Shown here: positions 1-8,929 of the stretch, piece after piece
How positions within the stretch are numbered: the stretch's first letter is position 1
Layout: each line of letters starts with the position of its first letter
DNA from: Cyclobacteriaceae bacterium
GTDB lineage: Bacteria; Bacteroidota; Bacteroidia; Cytophagales; Cyclobacteriaceae
NCBI GenBank assembly: GCA_020436085.1
Contig: JAGQYM010000012.1
Location: 1-64,000 of the forward strand
Length of the DNA: 64,000 nt
Reading direction: 5' to 3'
Program-made: the position numbers and the translations under genes
The notes under the pieces: model-generated
Told to the model about the DNA's origin: nothing
The model's input: the letters and a program-made list of their open reading frames with translations, nothing else
The model's database searches: none

Positions 1-543
1 ATCATTACTCAGAAGGACGATCTCTTAAAAGCGAAAGAATCGTTGTTCAACACGATCAGCGAGATTGAGGAAGTAGCAAGTAAGACATTCATGGATGCTT
101 TCCAGAAAATCAAAGAACACTTCGTGGAAGTATTCCGCTCACTGTTTAGCGAGGGTGACGACTGTGATCTTAAGCTTGTCGATCCAACAAAACCGCTGGA
201 GTCTGACATAGACATCATTGCAAAACCAAAAGGAAAACGTCCTCTGACGATCAACCAGCTTTCAGGAGGAGAAAAGACATTGACTGCTACAGCGTTGCTG
301 TTCTCAATGTACTTATTGAAGCCTGCACCATTCTGTATTTTTGACGAGGTTGATGCTCCGCTTGACGATGCTAACATCGATAAGTTCAATAACATCATTC
401 GCAACTTCAGTAAAGACAGTCAGTTTGTGATTGTGACTCATAACAAGCGAACGATGACGAGCACGGACGTGATCTACGGTATTACGATGGTGGAGAAAGG
501 AATTTCGCGCGTTGTGCCTGTTGACCTGCGTGAGTTGGCATAA
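1..543 (+). CDS. smc: Chromosome segregation protein SMC, C-terminal fragment
   Basis: This is the last 180 codons of an SMC ATPase whose 5' part lies left of the window; the reading frame is open from base 1. SMC dimers compact and segregate the chromosome through an ATPase head built from both ends of the chain. The fragment begins in the end of the coiled coil, then shows the ABC signature LSGGEKT (starting at visible residue 87), a Walker B segment CIFDEVDAPLDD, and the switch histidine in VIVTHNK. This order and these motifs are diagnostic of the SMC C-terminal head; RecN and SbcC differ around the Walker B. A TTG codon at 43 is an artificial start. Family length is about 1,180 residues, so about 85 percent of the gene is missing. 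It converges with the next gene, three bases away. Confidence 0.95.
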   Translation: MITQKDDLLKAKESLFNTISEIEEVASKTFMDAFQKIKEHFVEVFRSLFSEGDDCDLKLVDPTKPLESDIDIIAKPKGKRPLTINQLSGGEKTLTATALLFSMYLLKPAPFCIFDEVDAPLDDANIDKFNNIIRNFSKDSQFVIVTHNKRTMTSTDVIYGITMVEKGISRVVPVDLRELA

Positions 544-546
544 TCG

Positions 547-1020
547 TCAGTCTCTCAACTGAATCAAGATTTCGCGAAGCTGAGCAATATAAGCTCTGAT
601 TTCTTCAGGCTGATTATCTGCAAAGGTATCGATATGCCAAAATTTCACTTCTGATCCGCTTTGCAAAAACAAATGGTATCCGCCCTGATCAGTACAATCC
701 GGACAGCCAAAAGTTTGGTTGGTGTGATTTAGAAGGTATTTCGGAAAAGAATTGATCAGAGGTTCTGCAATGTCATAGTTACTCTGCAAGTCTGGAGTCT
801 CACTGAAGGTCGGAGTCTCCACTCCATAGCGATCAATATTGTCGCGAAACAGTTTACCTCCTTCTATTTTATAAAAATGCGCACAATCCCCAGCACAAAA
901 GCCGTACGCCTCGCCAAAAATGAAATAACCATCAATGGATATCGCCTCATCCCCTTTCGAACACGAAATAAGAACAATCGTCATTACGAATAACTTTAAA
1001 AATCTATTGACCTTTTTCAT
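547..1020 (-). CDS. Hypothetical lipoprotein with two cysteine pairs
   Basis: A 157-residue protein with a lipoprotein signal: a basic start, a hydrophobic stretch and a lipobox ending at Cys20 (VLISC). It should be anchored in the inner or outer membrane facing the periplasm or surface. The mature part has two close cysteine pairs, CAGDC (residues 42-46) and CPDC further on, which could form disulfides or bind a metal. The C-terminus is a charged helix-like stretch. I recognise no enzyme motif and assign no function. It is monocistronic, convergent with smc and divergent from the haemoglobin gene, with 87 bases between the two starts. Confidence 0.75.
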   Translation of the reverse strand: MKKVNRFLKLFVMTIVLISCSKGDEAISIDGYFIFGEAYGFCAGDCAHFYKIEGGKLFRDNIDRYGVETPTFSETPDLQSNYDIAEPLINSFPKYLLNHTNQTFGCPDCTDQGGYHLFLQSGSEVKFWHIDTFADNQPEEIRAYIAQLREILIQLRD

Positions 1021-1107
1021 TAGCTAAACTGTTTATTATTTGGATGCTTATCCAGTCGTTAAGGTTGGAATGATCCTGTTAATTTAGTTTATTAAATTTC
1101 ACTTTGA

Positions 1108-1500
1108 ATGGGCACAACAAGTGATATCAAAACGAGAGCGGATATTGAAGTATTGGTTTCGAACTTTTATCAAAGGGTGCGTAAGGACAACACAATTGGA
1201 TTTATCTTTAACGATATAGCCAAATTAGACTGGGAGGCACACCTGCCTGTAATGTTTGATTTCTGGGAAATGGTACTGCTTGGCACAGGTGGATATAAGG
1301 GAGACACGATGACCAGCCACATTCAATTAAATAAAAAGATTGAGCTGAAGCCTGCTCACTTCCAGCAGTGGCTAAAGTTATTCAACGAAGCTCTTGATGA
1401 AAATTTTAGCGGACCAAAGGCAAACGAAGCGAGAGACCGTGCGAAGAATATTGCAAACCTGATATCATATCGGGTCAGTCAATCGGCACACAAAGTCTAG
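1108..1500 (+). CDS. Group III truncated haemoglobin
   Basis: A 130-residue haem protein of the 2-on-2 truncated globin fold. Family III members bind O2 or other small ligands in the cytoplasm; their roles are little known. Visible family features are the B-helix FYQRVRKD (20-27, with the distal-pocket Tyr21), the FW...LLGTGGYKGD block (52-66), which is typical of group III, and the candidate proximal haem ligand His84 in the HFQQWLKLF helix. The length is normal. The ATG at 1108 gives the expected N-terminus. The stop codon overlaps by four bases the stop of the convergent DUF1223 gene. No partner reductase is adjacent. Confidence 0.9.
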   Translation: MGTTSDIKTRADIEVLVSNFYQRVRKDNTIGFIFNDIAKLDWEAHLPVMFDFWEMVLLGTGGYKGDTMTSHIQLNKKIELKPAHFQQWLKLFNEALDENFSGPKANEARDRAKNIANLISYRVSQSAHKV

Positions 1501-2219
1501 CTCTTTCCAACAGGAACTGAAGTCGCTCCCAATACTTTTAGGTTATCATCCTGGATATAAAGAATGAGTGATGATTTTTCCGGGTTCACCTCACTGAGAT
1601 CGACCTTTAGCTTTCCATTTTGCTTTAATGTTATCGACTCGAACACACGCACCACGTTATCATGACTCAACGTCTTGCCTCTGTTCTCACCTTTCGATAC
1701 ATAGTTCTCAATATCACGTTCTACTACGGCTATGTTCAATCGCTCACCATGCGGAGCTTTATCCAATTGATATTGAAAGGAACCTTGACTTCCCTCCACC
1801 TTCCAGTCTCTGATCTCGATTGCATAAGCTGCCTTCGTGGTTAGCGCCTTCTCTACATTTCTATTTGCTTCTGTCTTGTTGGATCCAACAAATTCAGTAC
1901 TTCCGTTGACAACCATCTGTGGCGTATACACACGATGCGCATCGATGCTCTTTGCATAGTTGCGTTGTCGCTGTGAGTAAACTGCGCTGCTGTATGGGTC
2001 TTTCCACCCGATATAGTTCCAATAGTCTACATGAAAAGACAGGCCATAGACTTTAGTTCCCTTTTTATCTGCATCATCGAGCAATTGACTTAACACGCGG
2101 TCTGCAGGTGGACAACTGGAACATCCCTGAGACGTGAACAACTCCACGACAGCAAAACCGTTCTGCGCATTTACCTGAGCAAATACAATTGTGCAGAAAA
2201 ACAAAAGGAGCACTCTCAT
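1497..2219 (-). CDS. DUF1223 family thioredoxin-fold secreted protein
   Basis: A 240-residue protein with a cleavable signal peptide (residues 1-19, ending VNAQ). The mature start VVELFTSQGCSSCPPAD carries the CSSC pair (33-36) that defines DUF1223 and resembles a thioredoxin active site. It is probably periplasmic. The family's reaction is not established. Two further blocks agree with the family: the WNYIGWKDPYSS segment and YTPQMVVNG near the cis-proline position (TPQMVV). The C-terminal 60 residues are a beta-rich extension. It lies 52 bases downstream of the M20 peptidase gene on the same strand and may be read from the same promoter. The domain call is sure, the function is not. Confidence 0.85.
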   Translation of the reverse strand: MRVLLLFFCTIVFAQVNAQNGFAVVELFTSQGCSSCPPADRVLSQLLDDADKKGTKVYGLSFHVDYWNYIGWKDPYSSAVYSQRQRNYAKSIDAHRVYTPQMVVNGSTEFVGSNKTEANRNVEKALTTKAAYAIEIRDWKVEGSQGSFQYQLDKAPHGERLNIAVVERDIENYVSKGENRGKTLSHDNVVRVFESITLKQNGKLKVDLSEVNPEKSSLILYIQDDNLKVLGATSVPVGKS

Positions 2220-2271
2220 GCTCCTAATTAACCAAATATGAAATAAAAAAACTGTCTTTCGACCGACGTTG

Positions 2272-3804
2272 CTATTTCTTCTGAATGTCGCTCGGTAAGG
2301 TCATCATTACAGACATCAGATCGACACCGTACCAAAGGTTGCCGATCCTGACATTCTCGTTTTCAGCATGCTGATTATTGTCGTGATTAACCATGTTCAC
2401 AGAAACTGCCGGTGTTTTCAGAATATTAAAAATAGCATCATTCACGCGGTTTGAGCCACCTGAGCTCGGTAGGAAAACAGCACGGTCTCCGGTAAATGAT
2501 TTTACACCATTGATCACGCTCATGATCTCAGGCTGATCCATTTTCACTTTAGTCGCGGGGAATCCATTTTTCGTCCTTGTTATTTTTACAATACGTGGAT
2601 ACTTCATTCGCGTGGCGTGATCTGGTTCGTCTCTTACGATATGCCACCCTTCTTTTTTAACATGTTCTTCAACCAGATCCATCATCTTCTCAGGATCATT
2701 TCCCTTAACCAAACGCATACTGAGCTCAGCAATGGCGTAGCTTGGAATGATGTTGGCTGCCTTATCTTCGACAGATCCGCTGGCCAGTCCTCTTATTGTT
2801 AATGAAGGAAGTAGCATTCTCTCATTTAATGTACCCGTTCCTTCGGTTCGTGCCAACCCAAGTTCTTCCTTCATTTGATCATCGATGTTCGGTGCATTTT
2901 TTACCTGATCGCGTTCGAAATCAGAAATGGGTTCAACACTGTCATAATATCCATCAATCAAAACATTTCCATCTTTGTCGGTCATTGATGCCAGTAAGTG
3001 CGAAAGCATCTGCCCCGGTACAGGCGCCCAGTTACCATAATGGCCGCTGTGCAACGGGCGTGATGGACCATATACTTTCAACTGCATACTTGTTACGCCT
3101 CGTCCGCCAAACTTAAATGATGGGTCGCCAGTTTGATATACCGCACCATCCACCAGTAACCAAACGGTAATATCCTTAAAGAGATCTCCATACTTGGTAA
3201 GGTAGGCGTCTATATGAGGTGAACTTGATTCCTCTTCGCCATCAAAGAAGAACTTGACATTTGAAGTCAGTCCTATGTTAGATGTTTTGAGTGCATCGAG
3301 GGCTGCAGCCATCGCGATTATGGGAGCTTTGTCATCACTGGCAGATCGTCCGTACATGCGCCACTCTTCATTAATCGGTTCACCGGCTTTCGGCATTGGA
3401 ATTGGTTTACCTCCATCATACATGGCCTTGTCATATAACTCTGGCTTGAATGCATCCAGTTTCCACAATGCTGGATCTACTGGCTGTCCATCGTAGTGGG
3501 CATAAAAACATAAAGTGCGCTTCGCTCCTTTCACCTTTCGCTCACCGTAAACAATTGGAGGAGCTCCTGGTTCCTCAAGCAAACGCATATCGAACCCTCG
3601 ATCTGCAAACATCTTTTTAATCTTCTCCGCATTGCGTTTGATATTCGGTAGGTCGGAAGCGTGATTGGGGATGGACAATAAATCCCTGAACTCGGATAAT
3701 ATGTTTGGTCCTTCTTTTTTCACCCAATCCCTACTCGCTTTTACAGAGGGTTGGGCAATACTTGCCAGTGGCAATAGCACCAACAAAACGAAAAATATTC
3801 TCAT
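2272..3804 (-). CDS. M20 family metallopeptidase (secreted dipeptidase-like)
   Basis: A 510-residue di-zinc exopeptidase with a signal peptide (1-18, ending SIAQ). Family members cleave dipeptides or C-terminal residues. Visible metal and catalytic residues are His103 and the following Asp105 in HYDGQPVD, the bridging Asp157/158 in GRSASDDKAP, the catalytic Glu pair 190-191 in DGEEES, and a late His in NQHAENENVRIG. The middle contains the dimerisation (lid) domain with the GHYGNWAPVPG motif. Size and motif order fit the M20 dipeptidases of the ArgE/DapE/CPG2/CNDP group. It is the last gene of a three-gene leftward group (RidA-like, GH114-like, M20) and starts 14 bases after the GH114-like gene ends. 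Substrate unknown. Confidence 0.9.
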   Translation of the reverse strand: MRIFFVLLVLLPLASIAQPSVKASRDWVKKEGPNILSEFRDLLSIPNHASDLPNIKRNAEKIKKMFADRGFDMRLLEEPGAPPIVYGERKVKGAKRTLCFYAHYDGQPVDPALWKLDAFKPELYDKAMYDGGKPIPMPKAGEPINEEWRMYGRSASDDKAPIIAMAAALDALKTSNIGLTSNVKFFFDGEEESSSPHIDAYLTKYGDLFKDITVWLLVDGAVYQTGDPSFKFGGRGVTSMQLKVYGPSRPLHSGHYGNWAPVPGQMLSHLLASMTDKDGNVLIDGYYDSVEPISDFERDQVKNAPNIDDQMKEELGLARTEGTGTLNERMLLPSLTIRGLASGSVEDKAANIIPSYAIAELSMRLVKGNDPEKMMDLVEEHVKKEGWHIVRDEPDHATRMKYPRIVKITRTKNGFPATKVKMDQPEIMSVINGVKSFTGDRAVFLPSSGGSNRVNDAIFNILKTPAVSVNMVNHDNNQHAENENVRIGNLWYGVDLMSVMMTLPSDIQKK

Positions 3805-3818
3805 GGCTTAGGTTAAGT

Positions 3819-4808
3819 TTAGATATCCTCAAAATACTCAAATCCGTCAATGATGTCGAGGTAAACTCCATCAAAACCAGCGTCAAGTATTTTTTTTACA
3901 TAAGAGGCATCATTACCATATATAATGTCCTGCCATGTTTTATTCCAGTAATGTACTTTGTAATTGTTTTCATAGTCTGGATTGGGCAAGTCAAGAAACT
4001 CTGGTTCGCTAGTCTTCCATGACGACTGCCAATAGTATCGGTAATTCTCAGCCTCACCAATACTCATATAGCTAATCACTAGTCTCCGCGCACCATTCGG
4101 TTTTGTTTTCAGTTTGTCGAGATCAGCAACGGTTAGGGCATCATCGTCAAAAAAGAAATCGATTATAAAAACATCGTGATTAGTATTATCAATTGCAGTT
4201 ACAAAGGCATCGTGGCTGGCAAACTGGTCAGGGTTGAGTAAGTAGAGAAAGTTTTTAGCGTCAGCAAGTGAATTAATATCATCGTTATTTTCATTGTGAA
4301 TGGGTGATGGATGACTGGGTATCCCATTCAACTCGCGATCGGCTGCAAATGAAATGTACCCTTTGCTTTCGTTGCGTGTGTACGAGTCGTTAATTTTTGA
4401 AACCGTTGTACAATAGTCGGTAGTTAGTACTTCAATTCCCTGCGATTCAGCTAAATCGAGGTACTCAATAAGATAGTTGGTATCTTCTGTGGATGTGGGC
4501 TGGTCGTCATCATCGTAGCCATAAAATAAATCTTCACGACCTGTCCCATCAATGGCAGCGATGTATTCTATTGCAAGCGGGCTGGTCAATTCACCGTCCG
4601 TTGTCAATATCTCCTGACCATTCTGAGGTAGAATCAAGAAATCAGGATTGATTCCTTTTGCATAATTACTAATCCCAATTACAAACTGACGCATCTCCTC
4701 TTTAAAATCCAGATCGGGAACGGGTGGTCGGTTGACTTCGTCTTCACTGCATGCAACTAGTAATGTCGTTAAGACAACAGCCGAGACTTTTTTATTGATG
4801 AACAGCAT
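3819..4808 (-). CDS. TM1410/GH114-like TIM-barrel lipoprotein, halves apparently in permuted order
   Basis: A 329-residue lipoprotein (lipobox ending at Cys20, LLVACSE) of the TM1410/MJ1477 family, related to GH114 endo-alpha-1,4-polygalactosaminidases. Typical motifs are all present: VISYMSIGEAENYRYYW, YWNKTWQDII, GFDGVYLDIIDGFEYF, NPDFLILPQNG and IDGTGREDLFYG. Their order is unusual. In the family as I know it the SIGEAE and YLDIID blocks come first and the PQNG/IDGIGREDL blocks follow. Here PQNG and IDGTGREDL occupy residues of about 55-105 and the YLDIID block ends the protein. This fits a circular permutation of the barrel. It starts four bases after the RidA-like gene. A role in exopolysaccharide degradation is only inferred from the family. 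Confidence 0.8.
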   Translation of the reverse strand: MLFINKKVSAVVLTTLLVACSEDEVNRPPVPDLDFKEEMRQFVIGISNYAKGINPDFLILPQNGQEILTTDGELTSPLAIEYIAAIDGTGREDLFYGYDDDDQPTSTEDTNYLIEYLDLAESQGIEVLTTDYCTTVSKINDSYTRNESKGYISFAADRELNGIPSHPSPIHNENNDDINSLADAKNFLYLLNPDQFASHDAFVTAIDNTNHDVFIIDFFFDDDALTVADLDKLKTKPNGARRLVISYMSIGEAENYRYYWQSSWKTSEPEFLDLPNPDYENNYKVHYWNKTWQDIIYGNDASYVKKILDAGFDGVYLDIIDGFEYFEDI

Positions 4809-4812
4809 AAGA

Positions 4813-5256
4813 TTAGTTTGTCGATTTTATTGCAACCGCTTCCAACTCCACCAGATATTGATCTTTGAAAAGAGAGTATACGCCTACGAGCGTATTAGCA
4901 GGCATGTTTGAGTCTCCTAATATCTCACCCCTTACCTTTCGAAAGGTATCCAGGTCACTTTCTTTATACCTGACTATGTAGGTATTCATCTTAACAATGT
5001 CGGAAAGAGTTGCACCGGCATCTTTCAGCTGCTTCTCCAAATTCTTGAATGCTGCACGTAATTGCTCCTCTAAGTTCTTCCCCTCGCCCACCTGACCGGA
5101 TACATGGATCGTCTTTACTCCACTGGCTTCAGTTACCACTACCTGGGTGTAGCCCGGGCCGGGATTGATAAATTTTTTATCAAGTGTTTGTGCCTGGAGG
5201 TCAAAACTCAAATACAGCAAAATCACTGCACTTAACACGCTAAAACTTCTTCTCAT
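4813..5256 (-). CDS. Secreted RidA/YjgF-family protein lacking the catalytic arginine
   Basis: A 147-residue protein with a signal peptide (1-23, ending LQAQ) followed by a complete RidA fold: HVSGQVGEG (51-59), the helix LEEQLRAAFKNLEKQLKDAG, and a VELEAVAI final strand with Glu139. Classical RidA enzymes hydrolyse reactive imine/enamine intermediates using an arginine in the PARS segment. Here the corresponding segment reads PANTLVGV, with Asn121 where the arginine should be, so imine deaminase activity is doubtful. Export is also atypical for RidA itself but common for the other Rid subfamilies. It is the first gene of the leftward group with the GH114-like and M20 genes, divergent from a permease gene 133 bases away. 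Confidence 0.88.
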   Translation of the reverse strand: MRRSFSVLSAVILLYLSFDLQAQTLDKKFINPGPGYTQVVVTEASGVKTIHVSGQVGEGKNLEEQLRAAFKNLEKQLKDAGATLSDIVKMNTYIVRYKESDLDTFRKVRGEILGDSNMPANTLVGVYSLFKDQYLVELEAVAIKSTN

Positions 5257-5280
5257 TTTCTTATTGATTAGATTCTAAAT

Positions 5281-5298
5281 ATAGCCTAATCGGGCTAT
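5281..5298. promoter_or_regulatory. Inverted repeat in a divergent promoter region
   Basis: ATAGCC and GGCTAT form perfect 6-bp arms around a 6-base spacer (TAATCG). The site lies between the divergent starts of the RidA-like gene (5256) and the permease gene (5390), about 25 bases upstream of the former, where an operator would be expected. No regulator is identified. Confidence 0.3.
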
Positions 5299-5389
5299 TA
5301 AGTGACGTCTTAATTAATTCCACAGCCTTATTCATTAATCCAACCTCCGCTCAATCCATCGGCTCGTATTATCACGCAAACACTTTTTT

Positions 5390-7783
5390 ATGCTGAAAAA
5401 CCACTTTAGGAGCGCCATTCGAAATCTGAAAAAACACAGGGGCTTCACCCTCATTCACGTTGGCGGATTGGCCATCGGGCTGGCTGCATCCATTCTGGTG
5501 CTACATTATGCCAGACTCGAACATGCTTATGATGAATTTCATGTCAACGCCAGGAACACTTACCGAATCACAACTGAGCGCCTTCGCGAAGGAGTACCTA
5601 CCTCCCACTTTGCCTCGACATTCGCGGGTGTAAGCCCGGCAATCCTGGCAGAATATCCGGAGGTGACAGCATCATGCAGGTTATTCAAACGTTACAGGGG
5701 AGGTGTGGTGTCATTTGAAGATGAGCACTTTCGCGAAAGCAATGTCTTTCATGCGGACTCAGGTTTCTTCAAAGTATTCTCATTTCCGCTCCTCAAGGGA
5801 GTTGAGAATGATCTCTTCAAACCCGGCAGCGCTTTCGTTGAAGAACAGACTGCTATCAAATATTTCGGGTCTGAAGATCCGATCGGTAAGCGAATTAAGT
5901 TTGGAAGTTTTGACGGTGTGGAAGAATATGAAATACGCGGTGTCATTCGCTGCCCTGATACGTCTAGCATTAAGTTCACATTCCTGTTCTCATATCATGA
6001 CTTAGGTAGAATATTTGGTACTCAACATGAAAGCAATTGGTCCTGGCTTGACTTTCACACTTTTACTGTATTGAAAGACGGAGAAAATGCCGCGGGCTTT
6101 GAAAATAAACTTAAGTCGCTCACTGAAAAAAATCTTGGCCCCAGGTCGGCTACAGTTGCTCTCAGAGTTCAGCCATTCACAGATATATATCTAAAATCAA
6201 AAACTGAATTTGAAACAGGAAAAACTGGAAATGAAACAGTAGTTAACGTGCTGCTCGCTCTAGGTATCATTATCCTGGCTATTGTTTCCTTGAACTTTAT
6301 CAATCTAAGCACGAGTCATTCATTAACACGAGCGAAGGAAGTTGGCATCAGAAAGGCCCTTGGCTCGTCTCGCCAAAATCTCATTTGGCAATTTATAATT
6401 GAAACGTTTCTAACCACCTCTATCGCTCTCGTACTGTGCATCGCTCTTATTGCTCTAGTATTACCCTATTTCAATCAACTAACCCAGCGTGATGTCAGCC
6501 TTACATCATTCTTTGCCTCAGAACTATGGTTGTATCTGGCTGCTTTTCTTGTCATAGGTTCTCTTATCATTGGTTTTTATCCGGCATTGGTACTCTCGGC
6601 ATTTCGGGCTGTAGATGTGCTGAAAGGTTTTTTTATTCCAAAAGGAAAAGGGAATCTGGTTCGGGAAATGTTTGTAGGCTTCCAAGCCTTTGTTTCTTTT
6701 TCCTTGGTGGTAGCGATTCTTGTTATCATCGATCAACTGCGCTTTGTTAATCAAAAGGACTTGGGCATAAATATTTCGCAAACACTGGTTGTAAGAACGC
6801 CTGATATCAACACTGATGGCTACCTCAATTCATTGGATAGTTATAAGTCGACCGTTCGGCAATTGCCTGGCGTAGTTGATATAGCAACGACTGTTGATTC
6901 ACCAGGTTCCCCCATCAGCTGGCTTGGTGGTTCAAGAAAAGTAGGCGCAGATATCAATGACACACATTCGTTTTTTCGTGCGGTGATAGATGAAGATTTT
7001 TTAAACACTATGGAGGCGAAGCTCCTTGCCGGAAAGATGTTTTCTCCAAATCAGTATGATCGGGACATTCTCATCAACAAAAGGGTGGCCTCGGATCTGG
7101 ATTTTGACAACCTGGATGAGAGCATTGGCCAGCGGATTCTCATTGGCAGGGATACGTTCAACGTCATTGGCGTGGTTGACGATTTCCATCAGGTGAGTCC
7201 ACGTGAGGCTGTTCCTCCAACTGTCTTTCACTACAATCTTGAACCTCCCCGACTCTTCATGATTAAATATGAAAAGGGTCATGAACAAGATTTGGTGAGA
7301 TCGGCCGGAGACGTCTTTGCAAAGATGTATCCCAACGTTCCTTTCGACTATTATTTTCTTAGCGATTTTTTTGATCAACAATACGACATGGAACGAAGGT
7401 TAACAACGATCGTCACTGCCTTTTGTATCCTGGCTATTATCGTCTCTTCGTTAGGACTGCTTGGGCTGACCTGGTTCCGTCTGGCTCGTCAGAAGAAGGA
7501 ACTCGCAATCCGCAAGATCATTGGATCAAGCGACCTCAATCTCTTCGCGAATGCTTCACGAAGACTTGTACTTACGACCTTTATTGGATCCATCGCAGGC
7601 ATACCAGTAATCTGGATGTTGATGAATCGATGGCTAGAGTCTTTCTCCTATCACACTTCACCAAAGCTTTGGGAATTTGCTGTCGCTATTGTTGTCTCTC
7701 TTCTCATCTTGCTGGTATCCATTTCAGGGCATACGATCAAGGTGATCAGAACCAATCCCGTAAATCATTTGAGGCAGGAGTAA
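5390..7783 (+). CDS. MacB/FtsX-type ABC transporter permease
   Basis: A 797-residue inner-membrane permease of the duplicated MacB type. Order: N-terminal TM (about 21-41), MacB-like periplasmic domain, three TMs (about 285-405), a second TM with a periplasmic domain, and three final TMs. Each half carries the cytoplasmic coupling motif, RAKEVGIRKALGSS in the first and ELAIRKIIGSS in the second. The chain ends in the family tail TNPVNHLRQE. Such permeases need a separate ATPase, and none is encoded nearby. It is the first gene of a rightward operon: the next gene begins three bases after its stop. It is more divergent in its second coupling motif than the permeases at 42-64 kb. Substrate unknown; peptide, lipid or lipoprotein export are family possibilities. 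Confidence 0.9.
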   Translation: MLKNHFRSAIRNLKKHRGFTLIHVGGLAIGLAASILVLHYARLEHAYDEFHVNARNTYRITTERLREGVPTSHFASTFAGVSPAILAEYPEVTASCRLFKRYRGGVVSFEDEHFRESNVFHADSGFFKVFSFPLLKGVENDLFKPGSAFVEEQTAIKYFGSEDPIGKRIKFGSFDGVEEYEIRGVIRCPDTSSIKFTFLFSYHDLGRIFGTQHESNWSWLDFHTFTVLKDGENAAGFENKLKSLTEKNLGPRSATVALRVQPFTDIYLKSKTEFETGKTGNETVVNVLLALGIIILAIVSLNFINLSTSHSLTRAKEVGIRKALGSSRQNLIWQFIIETFLTTSIALVLCIALIALVLPYFNQLTQRDVSLTSFFASELWLYLAAFLVIGSLIIGFYPALVLSAFRAVDVLKGFFIPKGKGNLVREMFVGFQAFVSFSLVVAILVIIDQLRFVNQKDLGINISQTLVVRTPDINTDGYLNSLDSYKSTVRQLPGVVDIATTVDSPGSPISWLGGSRKVGADINDTHSFFRAVIDEDFLNTMEAKLLAGKMFSPNQYDRDILINKRVASDLDFDNLDESIGQRILIGRDTFNVIGVVDDFHQVSPREAVPPTVFHYNLEPPRLFMIKYEKGHEQDLVRSAGDVFAKMYPNVPFDYYFLSDFFDQQYDMERRLTTIVTAFCILAIIVSSLGLLGLTWFRLARQKKELAIRKIIGSSDLNLFANASRRLVLTTFIGSIAGIPVIWMLMNRWLESFSYHTSPKLWEFAVAIVVSLLILLVSISGHTIKVIRTNPVNHLRQE

Positions 7784-7786
7784 CGC

Positions 7787-8929
7787 ATGAAGTATAATAT
7801 AAAAAGGGACTGGCGGAGTCTTGCTGTGCTCCTGATCATCTCCGCAAATCATTTCATGCAACGACCATTGCGAGACACTCTAGCGGTAGCTGTGGGTGCC
7901 GAAAATTTGAACTGGCTAATGGCTGGAACCTTGACTGGTACGGTTCTATTGTCTTTTATCATAATCGGCATTGAACGAAGAGTCGATATTCGGAAACTCG
8001 TACCCTATCTATTGATCGTTGTTGGTATCGGGCAATTGATGCTATACTACCGCTTGAACGACATTAATTTCATAAATGCGTTGTTATATTTCTCGTTCAA
8101 CGGAGCCACAAGCCTCACGATCCTCACGTTAACATGGCGAAGGATTACTACGGCTCAGGGATTCACAGATGATAAAAGACTTAACGCCTACACAGCTACC
8201 AACCTTGGAGCAATCGCGGGTCCGTTGCTGACCCTTATCATCACACAGCTTTTCGGTGAATTAACTCTCCTGCCCTTTTCGACAACACTGTTAATACTAT
8301 GTGCGGTTTATTTGATTTCTCTGGATCGCAGGTGTGAAGAGGTAGCTCGTTTTTCTTCTTCCCTTCCTCGGCTGCCTGTAAAGCGACTGATTGCATTCAT
8401 GGTTCTCTATACTTTTGTAGCCACTGGCTTTTACTACTTCACGTTGAAGACGGTCGGAACTCATCTGCCACAAGGAGATAGAAATAAATTATTCACCTTT
8501 CTCGACCTGATTACAAATTGCTCCGTATTGGTATTGCCTCACTTGCTTAGAAGATGGAGCCGACAACCCATAGCATTCCTGATTGTTCCTTGCATCTCAT
8601 TGTTGCTACTCTCGTCTCTTGGCATTCGCTTTACGATCGTAACAGCGGTAGTGGCATTGGTGGTCTTTAAAGTCAGCAATCTGTCGGTACAGCGGCCAGC
8701 GCGCGAATGGCTTTATTTGCAATCAAGGTTTTCAACCCCTTATAGCACGCAAAATTTTTTGGATGCTGTCATTTATCGGCTCGGAGATGTGACTGCAGCC
8801 TGGATGATAACCCTGATGCTAAACAACGATGCGGGGTTCACACAGGTACTTTCGGTCTTTGTGATGGCCGCTTCTTTGTGGATCATCACAGGATATTCCA
8901 TTTCAAAAAATATAAATTTGACAAACTGA
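7787..8929 (+). CDS. ATP/ADP-translocase-like (NTT family) membrane carrier
   Basis: A 380-residue protein with about 11-12 hydrophobic helices. The N-terminus contains RPLRDTLAVAVGAENLNWL (26-44) and the C-terminal part has RPARE (303-307) followed by NFLDAVIYRLGD. These two motifs match the bacterial branch of the Npt1/TLC nucleotide transporter family, often annotated as MFS transporter. Known family members in obligate intracellular bacteria exchange host ATP for ADP; free-living relatives have no proven substrate, so nucleotide transport is not claimed. The gene sits three bases after a permease gene, and its stop overlaps the start of an aldo/keto reductase gene (TGATG), pointing to one transcript and translational coupling. 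Confidence 0.75.
   Translation: MKYNIKRDWRSLAVLLIISANHFMQRPLRDTLAVAVGAENLNWLMAGTLTGTVLLSFIIIGIERRVDIRKLVPYLLIVVGIGQLMLYYRLNDINFINALLYFSFNGATSLTILTLTWRRITTAQGFTDDKRLNAYTATNLGAIAGPLLTLIITQLFGELTLLPFSTTLLILCAVYLISLDRRCEEVARFSSSLPRLPVKRLIAFMVLYTFVATGFYYFTLKTVGTHLPQGDRNKLFTFLDLITNCSVLVLPHLLRRWSRQPIAFLIVPCISLLLLSSLGIRFTIVTAVVALVVFKVSNLSVQRPAREWLYLQSRFSTPYSTQNFLDAVIYRLGDVTAAWMITLMLNNDAGFTQVLSVFVMAASLWIITGYSISKNINLTN

Noticed and set aside
8878-8928. Upstream start for the aldo/keto reductase
   Set aside because: It adds 17 residues inside the transporter gene and in front of a complete Tat-like signal. The 8929 start forms a TGATG overlap.
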